From positions 114,207,933 through 114,271,932 of the forward strand of contig NC_081410.1 of the NCBI RefSeq assembly GCF_030272615.1: a stretch of DNA of 64,000 nt, read 5' to 3'. A model generated the notes under the pieces. That model made no database searches. It was given only the letters and a program-made list of their open reading frames with translations, and was not told the DNA's origin. Shown one piece after another: positions 11,908 to 24,530 of this stretch. This DNA is from Cryptomeria japonica. Taxonomy: Eukaryota > Streptophyta > Pinopsida > Cupressales > Cupressaceae. Every line of letters starts with the position of its first letter. The first letter of the stretch is position 1. The position numbers and the translations under genes are program-made.

Positions 11908-12699
11908 ATGGCGTCTCTGACGAATATAATACTCAAAAGCAGCCAGAAATTCAACGACCGCAACTACAACACCTGGAAGCAGCGCATTTTAACAATTTTT
12001 GAGTACCGATGTCTTGATGCAGTTGTTCTAGGCATGTCTGAATGTCCAACCACTGCCGGAAAAGATCGGGACAAATGGGATGAGCGCAACCGGGAAGCAG
12101 TCATGCTCATCAAACTCTCCGTCACCGATGAGCAACTACCTCAGGTACCGTCCGACAAAACTGCGAAGGAGTTATGTGATCATTTGAAGAGTCTCCATGA
12201 AACCTCTGACAAGAGCAGAGCATTCTTTTTGAAGAACATGCTCTTTTCGATTATGATGGACAAAAGGACACCTTTGCAGGATCACTTGACCAAGATCAAG
12301 GACATCCGTGACCAACTTGATGCGATTGGTCATACAATGGAGGAAGAGGACATGGTTGTCATTACACTGAAGAGTTTGCCCAAATCTTATGAGCATTTCA
12401 TTGAAACGCTCAATATCACTTTCGTTGACGTCGATTTAAAGTTTTCTGATCTTTGTAACAAGCTTTTACAGCAAGATCGGTGGCGCCAGTAGTTTGGAAG
12501 CAGTACCAGTTCTCCCTCGACCGAGCAAGCGTTCTCTGCCAAATCTTCTACTAAGAACAAAGGGAAGGCTCAATCTTCTCAACCGAAAGGCTCTGGTTCT
12601 TGTCAGGACAACAAGAAGAAGAAGAACGTTCAATGCAATTATTGTCACAAGTTTGGTCACATGAAGGCCGAGTGTCGAATTCGTTTGGCTTCTGAATAG
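11908..12699 (+). pseudogene. Copia-1 gag (nucleocapsid) with one early stop
   Basis: The start MASLTN is chosen because the same start is seen at 43451 in copia-2. The frame runs 195 codons to a TAG at 12490, then continues in the same frame through a Lys/Ser/Gln-rich stretch to a CCHC zinc knuckle CNYCHKFGHMKAEC (12631-12672). The first part is the copia gag region (KFNDRNYNTWKQRIL near the start, SDKTAKELCDHLKSLHE in the middle). Gag forms the cytoplasmic particle that packages element RNA. The stop separates capsid from nucleocapsid. Confidence 0.9.
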
Positions 12700-12730
12700 A
12701 AGAAGTAGGGAGGGTCTCAACAGAAGGCAA

Positions 12731-15700
12731 ATGTCGCAGAACACTCAAGAGCAGAAAGAATCTGCATTCTATGCTTTTATGGCTAAGCAGACAGCAGATC
12801 CCATACACTCTTCTGCTTGGTACATCGATTTAGGAACATCGCGGCATTTTACTCATCGTCGGGATTGGTTCACGAAATTTGAACCCTTCTCAGATTCAAT
12901 AATATTCGGAGTAGGAGAAGAGTACACAGTTGCTAGTAAGGGCACTGTCCAGATTCACTCAGGAGGTAGAAATTTAATTTTTCTTGATGTCCACTATGTT
13001 CCAGGCATGGAACACAATCTCCTCTCCGTCAGTCAGATCACGAGGCATTCTCCTCAATTAGATGTTATCTTCAGTTCGTCCATCTACAACATTGTTGATA
13101 GGGAGACTCGCACTACAATCGCTATGGGACTTGAGGAACATGGTTTGTATAGACTTGCTGATTTCGACGATTCTCATGATCACGCTTTGGTTGCTAGGAG
13201 TACATCCATTAGAACACTTTGGCATCAACGTTATGGGCATTTAAATGTGCACTATCTCTCAGTTATATCGGGAGGGTTTGGTGATTGGTCTACCTGAGAT
13301 CCAACCCCAAAATCATGGAGTTTGTGGAGCCTGTCAAGCTGGGAAGCAACATCGGACACCATTTTCGGATGGTGATTCTTGGCGAGCCTCCAAGGTCCTT
13401 CAATTGGTTCATGCTGATGTATGTGGGCCAATGAACACTCCATCTGTTACTGGTTGTAGGTACTTCTTGTTATTTGTTGACGATTTCAGTTGTAAAATGT
13501 GGGTGTATTTTCTGAAAAATAAATCAGATGTGTTCAGTACATTTCAGCAATTTAAGGCCTTAGTTGAGAAAGAATCTGGTTCTCAGATTGTCACTCTAAG
13601 GTCAGATAATGGGGGGGAGTTTTGTTCCAATGACTTCTCTACATTTTGTGCTACACATGGCATTAAGCGCCAACTCACCACACCATACACCCCTCAGCAG
13701 AATGGTTTCGTTGAACGTAGGAATCACACCATTACTGAAATGGCTCGTTCTATGATAGAGCATCAAAATGTTCCTAAGAAATACTGGGCTGAAGTAGTTT
13801 ACACTGCAGTCTACCTTCGGAATTAGTCACCTACACATGCCGTCAAGAAGATGACTCCTGAAGAAGTCTGGTCAGGACGCAAGCCTAAAGTGGGCCATTT
13901 GAAAGTCTTCGGTTCTACCGCTCATGTATGGATTCCGGATGCCAAATGTGCTAATCTGGATTCAAAGAGCCAAACACTTATGTTTACTGGTTACAATGAC
14001 AACCACAAGGCCTACAGGTTGATTGATGTAGAGACAAATCGTCTCATTTTCAGTCATGATGTTGTGGTTGATGAGACTACTGGTCCATTTATGCCTTCTA
14101 CTACTCCTAGTCCTGTGGCTCAATCTTTGAAGACTCCTGATGTTGGTGTTCGTCTTCCTCTTGGTTCCCATGATGGGAGGGCTTCAAAGCATTCTGACTC
14201 TGAAGACGAGGAATCTACTTATCTAGCACCACCTGATTTTTCATAGGATTCGCATCCAGATGACTTTGTTCCAACAACTCTAGGGGAAGTGGTTCCTCCA
14301 ATGCCAGATGTTGGTACTTGTACCCTCAGGCCTAAATGGTGGGCCAAGACTATAAGAGATCTTCGTGATGATGAACTTCTTGAGGATAGATCAATTTGCC
14401 ATAAGAGAAAGCAGCAAAATACAGTCAAGCTTGCACTTATGTCCCAACATCCACAACACCCATGAGCCCCAAACGTATTCTGAGGCTAAAGGCATTCTTG
14501 AGTGGGAAAAGGCTATGGAGACAGAATATCATAGTCTTCTGAAGAATAACACTTGGGTTCTTTTTGATTTGCCTCCTGGGAAGAAACCTATTAGCTGTAA
14601 ATGGGTTTACAAAGTCAAGTATCATGCTGATGGTACTTTGGATAAGTACAAGGCCAGATTGGTTGCTCAGGGTTTTACACAGCGGGAGGGCATTGACTAT
14701 GAGGAGACCTTTGCTCCTACTGCCAAGATGACTACCATTCGTCTTCTTCTCGCCATTGCAGCTCAGTTTGGATGGAAACTTCACCAGATGGACGTTAAGA
14801 GTGCATTCCTCAACGGTGAGTTGCAAGAAGAAGTTTATATGACTCAACCTCCTGGCTTCAAGGTTCCTGGTAAGGAACATCAGGTTTGCAGATTGGTAAA
14901 AGCCCTCTATGGCCTGAAGCAAGCCCCTCGGGCTTGGTACTTCAAGATTGATCATTACTTGGTTGAACATGGTTTTCAGTGCAGTCCCTCTGACACTAAT
15001 TTGTATGTCAAACTCTTCGGTGATGGTATCCTTTTTCTTGTTGTCTATGTGGATGACTTGATCATTACTGGCAATTCAACACATTTGATTACAACCATCA
15101 AACAGGACTTGTGCCAAGCTTTTGACATGACAGATTTGGGGCTTCTCCATTATTGCTTAGGTGTTGAAGTGTGGCAGACTAATGACAATATCTTTATTTC
15201 GGAGTCCAAGTATGCCCGCAGTTTTGCTGGATAAGTTTCGAATTCAGAATTGTAAACCTACTTCCACACCTATGGAGAAAGGGTTGAAGTTATTAGCTAA
15301 GTCTGATTCACCTGCAGTAGATGAAACCGAATTCAAGCAACTGGTAGGCAGCCTCATCTACCTCACTACCACTAGACTTGACATCTGTTTTCCTGTCAGC
15401 TACATCTCTCGCTTCATGACAGCGCCAAAAGCTGATCATTGGATTGCATCGAAGTGGGTACTGCGATATGTGAAAGGCACTTTTGACTATGGCATTCTGT
15501 ATGGCAGGTCCAACGATCCAAAGCTGATTGGTTATACTGACTCAGATTGGGCAGGATCAGTGGATGATAGAAAATCCACTTCTGGGTACGTATTCAGTTT
15601 GGGTACTAGTGCCGTCACTTGGAGCAGCAAGAAGCAACAGGCCGTGGCTCTTTCCTCGATCGAAGCCAAATATCGGGGAACAGTCAAGGCTGCATGTGAG

Positions 15701-16012
15701 GCAGTTTGGCTCCGAAGGATGCTCTCTAACATGCAGATGCCACAGACAGGGCCTTCTCCTTTGTATATCGATAATCAAGGGGTGCTCAAACTGGCCAAAA
15801 ATCCAGTCTTCCATGAACGTACCAAGCATGTCGAACTTCATTGTCACTACATCTGCAAGCTGGTAGAAGACGGATCAGTTCAGTTGCAGTATGTTACGAT
15901 AGCGGATCAGATTGCGGATATTCTCACCAAGTCTTTGAGCTCGGATAAATTTGTAAAATTCAGGGGGCAACTTGATTTTTTTGATAGATTGACCATTAAG
16001 GGAGGGTGTTAG
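12731..16012 (+). pseudogene. Copia-1 pol: protease, integrase, reverse transcriptase, RNase H
   Basis: Order: a protease-like start (WYIDLGTSRHF, 12820-12855, where the family has D-S/T-G-A, so the active-site Ser/Thr and Gly region reads LGT); integrase zinc-binding region (H..H near 13223-13250, CGACQAGK at 13323); integrase core with HADVCGPM, RSDNGGEF and VERRNHT keeping the D,D,E triad; RT with CKWVYKVK, QMDVKSAFLNG and YVDD (about 15046-15057); RNase H with YTDSDWAG, SSIEAKY and IDNQG. Frame changes near 12740, 13260, 14360 and 15225 and stops at 13824 and 14244 inactivate it. Ends with GGC and TAG just before the 3' LTR. Confidence 0.93.
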
Positions 16013-16209
16013 AATAATATTTATTTACTCTGTTAATGATCAATAATGTATTTAGTTAGGTGATATCTTAATTACCTTTTGTAGTGTGTAGGTAGTTAGT
16101 TGGGTTAGTTGGCATATTAAATATCTACAGTATTTTATATGCCCATATATTGTAATTTGTTCTCAGTTAATATGACTAAGATATTTTACTAGTGAATCTG
16201 ATTTTCACA
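16007..16209 (+). repeat. 3' LTR of copia-1
   Basis: 203 bp, preceded by the polypurine tract AAGGGAGGG (15998-16006), which primes plus-strand cDNA in this family, and followed by AAATT. It differs from the 5' LTR at six visible positions, four of them C/T or G/A. Confidence 0.96.
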
Positions 16210-16214
16210 AAATT

Positions 16215-16640
16215 CCATCTAGGTTAGAAGCCAACTCCTTTGATTTAGCTCTTAGAGACTCTCAATGTCTTTGAGAGAGTGAAATATGATGAATTTCTTC
16301 TATTTGTCTTTCCAAATTTGCCTTTAGGTGGAAATGTTTCTTAAACATGTTAACATTCCATTCCTTAAGGGTAGTCTTCAAGTCCCAAAGTTTATGGAAG
16401 AATAAAAATATCTTTGTTCTATACCTCTTGGCTCTTAGGAGGAGCCAGCCAAGACTTAACCACTGGCCTCTCCAAATTAGGATGTTCCAACATCTTCTCA
16501 AATATAAATGGAACCTATTTGGAATTTAGTCCTCATCAACAACCAATGGGCCAATGATCTAACCCTACCTCAATAAAAAACTAGGCATATGTTACACGAA
16601 CACCCACCTAGATAGCAGAAGTAAGGAACCTATCTAGGTG
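16215..16640 (-). pseudogene. LINE ORF2 fragment, end of the endonuclease domain
   Basis: Minus-strand frames give LDRFL-like sequence next to the solo LTR, then the DHWPI motif of the apurinic endonuclease catalytic core (about 16555-16540), then GQWLSLGWLL and KLWDLKTTLKEWNVNMFKKH. In working LINE endonucleases the His of SDHxP is catalytic; it is kept here, but the surrounding frame has stops. It joins the 18482-18763 piece upstream and the 10861-11162 piece downstream after removal of the nested elements. Confidence 0.85.
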
Positions 16641-18476
16641 TGTTGGAATTTTTGTCATTAATGTCTGTGTGTGTAAAGAGGCTTAGAGGCTTAGTATATG
16701 TTTGATTCGATTAAGCTGGTTGAGCAGCTTGAGCTGCTAGCTTAGTTGTTTAAGGTACTTATTTGTATGCTTCAGCTGGTTGGATGCCTATTTGTCAATA
16801 TGTCAGCAATTGCATCAGCTCTTTTGCCACATCATTAGCCAGCCAAATTAGCTTTGAATATTCTATGCCAGGTCAGCATTTTTTTATTCCTATAAAGTTA
16901 ATTCTTTGTGGGACTCGATTTGGAATGGGTAGTGGATTTTGGCGGAGGTTTCTTTCTCTTAGAGTGGCTTTATTGTTCGATTCTAATTGAATCGATTAAT
17001 GCTGGCGTTTTGTTTTTTGGGGGAATCTTTTTAAATTTTAGTGCACTTCTTGATGGTGAATGTCGTGTGTATATCTGTGTGGTGTTTTTTTTAGAGAAAG
17101 GAAATGAATGAAGCTTTGGTCAACTCCGAATCATTTCTTCTTCCTCTGAAGACATCGTGTGTGGAGGCTTGGAGTTATTGGAATTTATTTTCGATGTCAG
17201 TTTTTTTTTTCTCTATAGCTGCCGATTCTTGAATTCGTGGATTCTATTTGTGAAGAGTTTTCTTTTAAAAAATTATAACTTTCTATGCATGCCATTTTTG
17301 AAGAATCGGATCTTTTTCAATTTGGGGAGCATGTTCGAAGTGGACATAGTGCAGACAATTTCTGGAGAGGTGTCGATTTTAATTTTTGATGGCTGGTTTG
17401 CTAAAGATGGAAGTATCACGATTTTGAAATTGGGGACTGGGCACTAGATATCTCATCTTCGATATTCTTTTTGGGTTTGAGATTAATAATTCGGCAAATT
17501 GATTTTTGTGTGTGGAATTGCAGTCACATATTCTGGAAATGTTGCCGTTTTTCTTCAACGGGATGATGGATTCCATTTCAAAAAAAACTCACGCAGTCTT
17601 CTTAGCAGCGCGATGTAATTGTTTTTTATGTCTTGGTGTTAAGTGTGAAGTAATAAAGAATTATTTTATGTAATGATCGAAGAAGTAATTGTTTTTTGTG
17701 TTACGGGAAGTGTTCTTCAAATTTTTGCCTGTCGCTATTCTTCAGGTGGAGCATGGGCGCAGTTAGTTGTCGTGGTTATGGTATTTATCGCTGAAATTAT
17801 CTAAATTTGTGGGGATGATGTTATTTAGTGTGGTGTAATAAACAAAATCTGCATGAATATACCTTGGATTGAAGTGGGAGTGATTGTGTATCGTTTTGAT
17901 ATCCAATCAACAAAAAATTCCTTTTAAAAGTGTGAGTTATTATTCTAAGGTGATTTTTATGCAAAAAGAAAAATATTGTGTTGGTGCTGAGATTGAAGTG
18001 CTATCGTGTGGAGTGGGAGTTATTTTTGATTCCAAGTTGAGCTGGAGTGAAAGTTTTTGCTGTGAGTATTCAAGTGTTGTAGCTGCCAATCTGAAAGGGA
18101 AGATCTCTGTGCGTTATATGTTTTTATCTTAATTACTAATAGATTTTCCTTGAGAAGGAGATTCTGCGTCAGAACAGTTTGTCTTTCAGATTTGGTAAAC
18201 TTGGAATCGGGTTGGTCCCCAACTAGTGGAGTGGGTGCTTCACTACTATTGTTAGTACTTGAGAAAGGGTTGGTGCTCAAAGTTTTTAATAGAACCTTGT
18301 TATGCCGTGGTTTTTTACTCGATAGGGTTTTCCACGAGAAATTCTTGTGTCTTGGCTCTTGAGTTTTGTCTCTACTGCTATATATCTGTTTTACATAATT
18401 TTCATGAGTTTTTAAGTTAGCAAAATCTCTAATACTGATTCACACCCCCCTCTCTGTATTAGTTTTGCGTCTTTCA
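16641..18476. mobile_element. Solo LTR of 1.84 kb inside the LINE
   Basis: The insert starts TGTTGGAA and ends CTTTCA, and is flanked by the exact 5-bp duplication AGGTG (16636-16640 and 18477-18481). LINE endonuclease coding sequence continues on both sides. No gag or pol is present and no internal LTR pair was seen, so it is best read as one LTR left after LTR-LTR recombination. Orientation was not fixed. Short frames in it (for example 17157-17447) look incidental. The family was not recognised. Confidence 0.8.
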
Positions 18477-18481
18477 AGGTG

Positions 18482-18763
18482 AGCAACTATGTGGATTGTC
18501 ATTTCCTTCGTTGGACCAGGTAAACCAACTATCGATCAACTTAATATCTCAAAGATCAACCTTCTCTTTCCTTAAGAAAGCAAATCCCACCTTTTTTCTT
18601 AAGAGGAATCAAGTCGAGCATTGAAATCTCCCACTGCAATACCCTTGAAACCCTCCAAAGTTTTTCTTTTGTTGAAGGATTTAGTTCCAACACTTCTCTT
18701 TATTAGGACCACTTTGTGTTTCATAAATATTAAACTAAAGAAAGTCCATATTAGATTGCCTAC
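18482..18763 (-). pseudogene. LINE ORF2 fragment, middle of the endonuclease domain
   Basis: The minus strand from 18763 gives NIYETQSGPNKERCWN, then a GDFNA-like region around 18625, then SWFTWSNEGNDNPHSCS just before the solo LTR. These are successive blocks of the LINE apurinic endonuclease (NIY, GDFN, F.TW.N). The GDFN core is degraded (GRFQC in one frame, GDFNA in another), which shows a frameshift. It continues into 30964-31214 across copia-3. Confidence 0.85.
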
Positions 18764-18980
18764 TGTTGATGTTTATAGCTTTGGTCGGATTCCTTCTATG
18801 GCCGACCTAGCTAATCTAAATGTCTAATTGGTCATCAGCCTTAGACATTTTTTATATAGGTTCGAGTTATAAATATTGTAATGCACCAATGTATTAATAA
18901 GTTGATTAGCTTATGTAACTATCATGTATATTAATCACAACATGGCTGACTTGAAAGTCCGCCACCTTTGCATTGGGACA
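18764..18980 (+). repeat. 5' LTR of copia-3, left piece
   Basis: 217 bp matching the first part of the 3' LTR at 30331-30546. It ends in TTGGGACA, where the last five bases are the left copy of the GGACA duplication made by solo LTR E. The intact 3' LTR reads TTGGGACG at this point. Confidence 0.93.
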
Positions 18981-19387
18981 TGTTGTGACCTTTTTCACAC
19001 ATCGCCCCATTGCCAATGGGGATCCTCTCTTTTCATGCTTTCTAGGGTTTCTGCTAGCGCCCATGACCTTTCGCTTCAGTTTTACCAAGCCTTGCTCAGT
19101 TTCGAACAGTTCAAGCCCGGACGGTTGAAAGTTAGTTTTTGCAAATCATGTGATTCCAGAGTATAAACACCTTCAAAGCGCTTAGGGACGCCAAAGGACG
19201 AAGATCGCAATTGATTTGGATCAATTTTAACAACTTTCTATTATAGAAAGTTTGTTTTTTTGCTTTTTCCTATTTTTTAGGAAGTTTCGTTTTTGGCATT
19301 TCTAGCCCAATCCTCGGTATGTCTATTTTTAGAAAGTTTTCTTTCTATTTTTAGAAAGTCCGCTTTTTGGCTTTTTCAGAATAGGTA

Positions 19388-19600
19388 CTCAGGGTTTGCA
19401 CTTCCGCCATTGACCTGCTTCGACCGGAACTAAAAAATTCCAAGTTTTGACCTAAAAGAGCTAAATCCCTAGATTTTAGGCTTTTTGCTTTTTCGGGATG
19501 CGAACCTAGGGTTTACACTTGCACCACTGACTAGCTCCGACCGGAACTCAAAAATTCCAATTTTTGACCTAAAAGGCCAAATCCCTAGATTTTAGGGGGC
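19388..19600. repeat. Tandem duplication of about 115 bp in LTR copy E
   Basis: Two adjacent copies share CGACCGGAACT, the AAATTCCAA stretch, TTTTGACCTAAAAG and AAATCCCTAGATTTTAGG, at about 19388-19505 and 19507-19600. They differ by point changes and a small length change near the join. Confidence 0.7.
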
Positions 19601-19784
19601 GTGATGCCTCAGATGATCCACCTAAGCATGGATTTCAAATTTCAAGTTAATCCGGTTAAATTAGATTAAACTGTGAAATTTTGAAATTTCTCTAAAAATT
19701 CTTCTAAGTCTGGCTAACAAGGGTTTTGAAGTATTGTTGCAGGTTCAAACTCCACCACGACACGGGGGACCATGTGTTGAAGAC

Positions 19785-20065
19785 CCTTCAAAGTCCGCCA
19801 TACCTTGGGAGGTCATGAAGGAGCCTTGTCCAAAGTCTGCCATGCCTTAGGAGAGTCATGAGGAGAGGCCTTCAAAGTCCGCCTCATGCCTTAGCTAAAA
19901 ATTCGCCTTGATGGAGGCCATGTAGGAGAGACCTCCAAAGTCTGCCAAGGGTAAAGAGAGCCATGAGGAGAGATCTCTAAAGTCCGCCATACCTTGGAGA
20001 GGTATCCAAAGTCCGCCAAAATTTGAAGAAGATGGAGATAAAATTCAAAAGTCCACCTACACATT
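19785..20065. repeat. CAAAGTCCGCC motif array in LTR copy E
   Basis: Seven copies of CAAAGTCCGCCATACCTTGG and variants start near 19788, 19831, 19874, 19936, 19978, 20009 and 20048, spaced about 31-62 bp, with GAGGTCATGAGGAG-like linkers. Downstream (20100-20350) a second family of repeats around GAAAGTTTTCCAAAAG and ATTTCGAACTT recurs four times. It holds the same U3 position as the hairpin arrays of copies A and D but has a different sequence. Confidence 0.7.
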
Positions 20066-21032
20066 GAAAAGTCAAACAAAATCAACATAATGTCATAAAA
20101 CGCCTCCAAAATTTCGAATTCGAAGACCAAAATAGAAAGTTTTCCAAAAGAGAATATTGGAAGATTAACAAAGATTTCGAACTTGAAAGCCAAAATGGAA
20201 AGTTTCTAAAAGGAAAATTCGAGGATTAGAAGATATTTTCGAACCTAAACCAAAATAGAAAGTTTTCCAAAGAAGAATATTGGAAGATTAATAGATATTT
20301 CGAACTTATAAACCAAATTAGAAACTTTTGGAAGATATTTTTCAAACTTGGAAACATGGCAAACACTTTCCAAAAGGACTGAAGATGGAATTAGAAGTAT
20401 GATTTGGAAGATCTTGAGGGTTTCTACTTGAGGATTTAACCTTGCCTACAAATACTTCATTATCAACTTCATTATTACACCAACAATTTCGAAATTACTA
20501 AGGAGAGCTTAGTAAATTAGTTCAGTTCAAAGATCATCTGGAGAAAGATTTTGACATTTCTGGAAATTGGATAATCACTTTTGACCAAAGTTTCGCAGAT
20601 TTTTGGAAGGCAATCAAATACGAGAAGATTATTTAACCTTTACTGAATTTTTTGAGTATTCTTGAGAGAATTTCTAGCCCTATTTCTGCCCATTCGAAGG
20701 TGAAACCAAATTCATGATGCAGATTTATGGATTTTTTCTGAATATTTTCAAGAACTTGAGAAATTTTTTTTTCAAAATTTTTGGAAAGGTTTTTTTTTTT
20801 TTGGTTGAGTATGAATTTCTTTTTGAAAGTTTTAACACTTGATGGTAACCACAACCAGCCTCAAGACTGAGGGTTTTGAGGTGAAAATTCTATTTTTATG
20901 GCTAAGTATGAGAATAAAAATGGAAAATTTTCCAACACTTAGCCATTTCGTGGCCCCGTTATTTTTTTCGAAATTTTGCGAAATATTTTCTAACTTAAAA
21001 TTTTCATCGTTCATCTGCAAGTCCTAGATACC

Positions 21033-24000
21033 ATGAAATTCCAGGTGGATAAAGATGCTCCTCTAGAGTCAAGGATGACTTCAAAATGGAAGAACGTTAG
21101 CGACACCAACCTCAGACACATCAATCTGAGGGAATTCAAAAAGCGAATGTTTGGTCTGGACAACCTTGTGCCTACCACCATTGCGCGAAAGATGATGAAG
21201 AGCGGTATTGTACATGCTGCTGGCTTCCTTCCCACCGTGCAGTGTAATGAACTAGTAGTCGAGTGTGCCAAACATTACAACCCCATTAGCAAGGACATTG
21301 TTGCACCTGATGGGAGGATACTGGCGAACATCAGTGATGAGGCCATCAGAGAGGCCTTCAGGATCCTGGAGTATCACAACATAGTGTATATGGCAAAGGA
21401 CGAAGCAGACAGTCTGTATCAGAACCACCTGGAAGAATATGACGCCATAGTCAACCATTCTTGGCTAGACAAGCCAAGGAAGGGCGCCTCCAAACTTCAG
21501 AGGAAGAGCCTAGTGTGAGCATACTTCAAGGAAGACATCGGAGATATGATCGACCTGCTCAACAGAATAATGGGAAGCCCTCAAGGAGCCCCATTCGAAC
21601 CCTGGATGTATTATTTCATTAATGAAATAATCAATGGAGTAAAGATGATAGACTGGGCCAGGATGATTAGCGAGAACCTAGACAGCTAGCTAAGGAACCT
21701 AGAGGCGAATAGAACTTTCTTCATGAGTTCTTGTTCTATTCCTTGGCCAAGACCTACAGGTATAGAGGTCTCACTTGTAGAGGGGAAGTAGGGAGCAAGG
21801 AGAATCAGTTTCCAGTATATGATTGCTATCCTCAACTCCACATGGAAGAGAAATTCCATTACAAGAGAGTGAATGATACTTTCCTTATGCACATCACTCA
21901 GACATTGCAAAGCGGGCTGCACCAGAGACTCTCTTAAGAGTCTATGGACTTCATCAGTCGGTTTGGATGTTGGTACATCCAATACCCGAAGTTCACTTAC
22001 CTCCGAATCCCGGGATTCTCCGGACCTCCATACAAGCTTCCAGCTTATCCTACCAACCGAGTGGTGTTGCTCGAGGTTGTGAGACAATTGGAGGAGTATA
22101 TAGTAATTCAAAGGGATAGGCAAAAGAAGGCAGGGACGTCCTCACTTACAATAGGTAATGGGCTGGAAACATGTCCGTCATCCCAAGCTTCTACGACCGC
22201 TGAGAAGGAGCTAGCCTGGTATCCCCTCTATCAATACATGACAAGAAGGAATTTTGATCCATTCCACAGGATAAAGAAGATCGAAGGAACAACGTTTGAG
22301 CACAGACCAGACCTAGAGGACTACTGGGCTAACATAGCCGATAACTTCGAGATCAGGAAGAGATTCTGGTCGAGAATTCCTTTAAGCATGTTGAGAGCAA
22401 TAGAGGTATTCAAAGTTACCGATCAAGTGGAATAAAGCTTAGAGCTTCATCAGCCGGGCTTCGAAAAGATGAAAAGCGAACCCCTAGTTTTGATAGATTG
22501 GACAGAGGGGGAGAAATCAGATCTGGCAGAACTCATGAGGTCAGTGGTTGAGTATTCAAGGTGGTGGACGTCTGAAAAGACAAAGCAGTTGAAAGCCAAA
22601 GGTGTGACCCTGACCTACGAATCAATGGGAGTAGATGATACGCTATCCATCGATCCTTGTACCTCTGCAGGTGATGCCCGAAATCCAGAAAGTGTTGGGT
22701 CTCGGAAGAGGAAGGAGTTAGTGGGGAGCTCAGTGAAAATCACAAGGAAGACGATCATAGGAGAAAGAAGGGAGTCCAGCGAAGGCCAATCCATTCTGAG
22801 TGCCGCTTCTATCATGCCTGATCAGAATGCAGTCTGAAAAGACAAAGCAGTTGAAAGCCAAAGGTGTGACCCTGACCTAAAAATCAATGGGAGTAGATGA
22901 TACGCTATCCATCGATCCTTGTACCTCTGCAGGTGATGCCCGAAATCCAGAAAGTGTTGAGTCTCGGAAGAGGAAGGAGTTAGTGGGGAGCTCGGTGAAA
23001 ATCACAGGGAAGAAGATCATAGGAGAAAGAAGGGAGTCCAGCGAAGGCCAATCCATTCTGAGTGCTGCTTCTATCATGCCTGATCAGAATGCAGTTAAAG
23101 AACGGGAGTTGAACATCTGTGTAGTTGATGATGAAGGGAGAATGCCTTCTCCTTCAGTTGAAGAAGTAATGAAAGAAGCTATCCAAAGTCCAGACAGAGG
23201 GCGAATGGGAACACCTACAGTCTTCTTAGACGGCATACCAACAAACCCAAGAGAGGCAAATGATGAATTTGACCATAATACTGTCGAGCAATCAACTGTC
23301 CCGAATTGGCTAAGGGAAAGAATAAAGGCTAAGGTCCCCAAGAAGGCCTGTTTCGAAGAGGTCACTGCAACATTTCTGGAGAGGGTAAATGAGCCCACTA
23401 TAACTAAACCACCCAAGCTCGCCAGAAAGTTTTCCTTAATTCAAATAGACAGTGCAGGGTTCAGGATAGTCCAGATAGTAGTACCCAAAGAAGGAAAGAC
23501 TAGGGACAATGTCGCTGCAGATGACTCAAGGTCACTACCATAGAGCTGGGTAAGCCCACCCAAGACCAAGAGGTCCAGTATTTTGATGACTCTTGCAGTG
23601 TTCTAAAGGCAAGTCTAGCCAATGAAAAGGAAAAGAGGAAGAAGGTCGAAGAGGAGAACCAACAATGGAGAAGGTACGTTCTCCATCTTACCAGACCACT
23701 TGACCATGAGATCCTAGTTACTCCGCCACAGCCTCTTCTTCAGCAGGGATCGAAGAAAGATTATGATGATATGAAGGGCTCATACACTCAAGCAAAGGAG
23801 TGGATTTCAGACGTTTCGACATGTGCTGACACACTAGTAGAGAATTTGGTATCGACACATGACTCGACCTTTTTCTTGATCAATCGTATCCAAGATCTGG
23901 CCACCAATTGGGAGGATATGAACGAAATTCAGAATGAAATACTTCCACACCTGAAGGTTATCTGGGGCTTGTCGAAGAGAAGCCTAGTGGATGCAGGTAT

Positions 24001-24478
24001 CATACAGACCGAAGATAGGTACGACTTCAGCACATGGTACCATGCCTTGGTCACTCGAATTGAAGTTCTAAAGAAATCCAAGACCAAGTGCTCAGAGAGA
24101 GAGGGAAGTGTTAGAGAGATCCTGGGCAAGGTATTCCATGTGGCGTCAGAGATCTGGAAGAAGGAAAGCATAAGGGAGAAGCATCTGCAGGTAGAAAATC
24201 TAAGAGCCAGAATCCAGTCTAGCTTCTTCAAGGATTCAGGGATGATTGACAAAGGCGATTTCTCAAGAATTGCAAATTTTCTCTTCATTGATGGAAATTT
24301 CCTCGCCCAAGCCGTTGAGTGGGAGAGCATCTTCGCCACCTGTACCGATGATGTGGATATCATCAACTTCCAAATTAGCAGCTTGCCAAGTGTCGCCATG
24401 GAGGAGGTCAAGCTAATTGTGTCCAGATATGTCGAATCTCTAAAAGAGCAAAGTGGACACTCACCACAGTCAGATTAG
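21033..24478 (+). pseudogene. Decayed U3-encoded ORF in LTR copy E (homologue of 51853-55092)
   Basis: Pieces in shifting frames align along the whole 1,080-codon ORF of LTR A. N-terminal SKWKNVSDTNLRHINLREF pairs with SKWSHIGDTNLGNFSSKKF. The WARMIS block, the PQYPKFTYLRI-type block, AEKELAWY and a C-terminal IVSRYVES also match. Breaks: stop at 21516, stop at 21669, frameshift near 21730, stop at 21935, stop at 22432, a 262-bp tandem duplication that shifts frame, and a further shift near 23545. The last 236 codons (23771-24478) are open. Function is unknown: no gag, protease, RT, RNase H, integrase or envelope motif is visible. Confidence 0.85.
22571..23094. repeat. 262-bp tandem duplication inside the decayed ORF
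   Basis: Copies 22571-22832 and 22833-23094 both start TCTGAAAAGACAAAGCAG and end ATCAGAATGCAG. They differ at only a few positions (for example TACGAA versus TAAAAA, and AAGGAAGACG versus AGGGAAGAAG). A length of 262 is not a multiple of three, so the duplication shifts the frame. It happened after or during decay of the ORF. Confidence 0.93.
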
Positions 24479-24530
24479 CAACTATGCCACTTGTCGCCTT
24501 CTTATTCATTTGAACTAGTAGTATTTGGGG

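Larger units (their letters stand above)
11163..16209 (+). mobile_element. Copia-1: full-length Ty1/copia LTR retrotransposon
   Basis: Two 203-bp LTRs (11163-11365 and 16007-16209) start TGTTAG and end CACA. They are flanked by an exact 5-bp target duplication AAATT (11158-11162 and 16210-16214). A methionine-tRNA-type primer site follows the 5' LTR, and a purine tract AAGGGAGGG precedes the 3' LTR. Gag, protease, integrase, reverse transcriptase and RNase H are in copia order. The two LTRs differ by eye at 6 of 203 positions (about 3%), so the insertion is younger than the LINE it split. Stops and frameshifts make it non-autonomous. Confidence 0.96.

Noticed and set aside
14437-14970. 177-codon minus-strand frame
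   Set aside because: Antisense of the copia-1 reverse transcriptase; no independent support.
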